This document shows, piece after piece, positions 6,607-7,086 of a DNA stretch of 7,086 nucleotides. Made by a program: the position numbers and the translations under genes. The stretch spans positions 1 to 7,086 of the forward strand of contig JAKVCF010000120.1 of assembly GCA_022447335.1 (NCBI GenBank). The letters run 5' to 3'. Below the pieces are notes generated by a model that ran no database searches, was not told the origin of the DNA, and saw only the letters and a program-made list of their open reading frames with translations. This DNA is from Planctomycetota bacterium. Lineage in GTDB: Bacteria > Planctomycetota > UBA1135. Numbering within the stretch: position 1 is the stretch's first letter; every line of letters begins with the position of its first letter.

Positions 6607-7086
6607 TCAGGAAGTTGGCGCGGCCGGCGGGTCGGGGGCTTGGTTGCGTGAGCTTGCAGTGACTCGCCAAAGGATAGTGATGAGTAGCACTGCGGAGAGC
6701 ACTTCTGTTGCGGAGTAGGCGAGGCCAAAGCCGGCGGCGCCTTGGCGAGGGATGAGTACGACAAGCCCTGCCATCCGTACCAAAATGCGTGCTGCGCCAA
6801 CGAGGATCAGTAGGCGTACATGGCGCAGCCCGAGGAGAGCTTGCGCGAGCCCCATGCTTGCGACCATTGCAGGCAAGCCGAGGGATTGCCATTTCAGAAT
6901 GGCGCTGGTGAGCTCGACATCTGCCTCGGTAAAAGAGCCGCGGAAGTAGAGCAGGCGCACAAGTGGCTCAGGAAATAAGAAGCAGCCCACGGATACGACC
7001 GAAGCCGCGCCGACGGTAAGCGCAAACCACTTACTCAAGTGTCGGAATCCCTCGCGAGGGCGGCCGTCTGCGGCAAAGCGCACAAA
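6607..7086 (-). CDS. MurJ/MviN-type lipid-linked oligosaccharide flippase, C-terminal part
   Basis: The frame is open through the right window edge, so only the last 159 codons or so are visible. FPEPLVRLLYFRGSFTEADV followed by LKWQSLGLPAM matches the MurJ/MviN pattern of a short helix, an (F/R)G-F turn and an aLGLPa helix. Four hydrophobic segments follow the usual order: about 20-38, 61-85, 90-113 and 117-142 from the GTG at 7083. The last segment is followed by a proline-rich hydrophilic tail. The GTG at 7083 is almost certainly internal, because the MurJ family runs to about 450-520 residues. In this context it is more likely to flip the exopolysaccharide repeat unit (a Wzx role) than lipid II, but sequence alone does not separate these. 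It ends in TGA, one base before the sulfotransferase ATG, implying co-transcription. Confidence 0.88.
   Translation of the reverse strand, partial: FVRFAADGRPREGFRHLSKWFALTVGAASVVSVGCFLFPEPLVRLLYFRGSFTEADVELTSAILKWQSLGLPAMVASMGLAQALLGLRHVRLLILVGAARILVRMAGLVVLIPRQGAAGFGLAYSATEVLSAVLLITILWRVTASSRNQAPDPPAAPTS

Noticed and set aside
6302..6892. 196-codon minus-strand reading frame
   Set aside because: It runs in an alternative frame across the sulfotransferase N-terminus and flippase C-terminus, both of which have clear family motifs.

Overview
The window is part of an exopolysaccharide/capsule biosynthesis and export locus of the Wzx/Wzy type, and every gene I can support lies on the minus strand. 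An outer-membrane-type polysaccharide export lipoprotein (Wza family) and a long two-TM chain-length protein of the kind fused to a tyrosine kinase point to a Gram-negative bacterium. Moderately high GC and the gene families fit a pseudomonadote, perhaps a gammaproteobacterium. I cannot name a genus.

Read in transcription order (high to low coordinates), the layout is: the C-terminal part of a MurJ/MviN-type flippase (cut by the window edge); a PAPS-dependent sulfotransferase; a PglC/EpsL-type phosphoglycosyl transferase; a DegT/EpsN/PglE-type PLP aminotransferase; a Wzy/O-antigen-ligase-type integral membrane protein; a short Wza-type lipoprotein; a Wzz/GNVR chain-length determinant; and the start of a BY-kinase (Wzc/CpsD) domain cut by the window edge. 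Spacing is operon-like: a 1-base gap, two ATGA stop/start overlaps, a 73-base gap before the polymerase gene, then gaps of 5 and 20 bases.

The genes make a coherent pathway. The aminotransferase would make a 4-amino-sugar nucleotide. The phosphoglycosyl transferase would load the first sugar phosphate onto undecaprenyl phosphate. The flippase would move the lipid-linked repeat across the inner membrane. The Wzy-like protein would polymerise it. The Wzz/kinase pair would control length, and the Wza-like lipoprotein would export the chain. The sulfotransferase suggests a sulfated polymer or repeat unit. The glycosyltransferases, the 4,6-dehydratase and any acetyltransferase are not in the window.

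The most interesting signal is at the left edge. The chain-length gene ends in TAG, and the next 38 codons in the same frame encode a recognisable BY-kinase entry motif (SPAAEAYRALRANLKF). There is no in-frame ATG, GTG or TTG between the stop and the window end. It looks like a Wzc-type fusion split by one amber codon exactly in the linker between the membrane and kinase modules.
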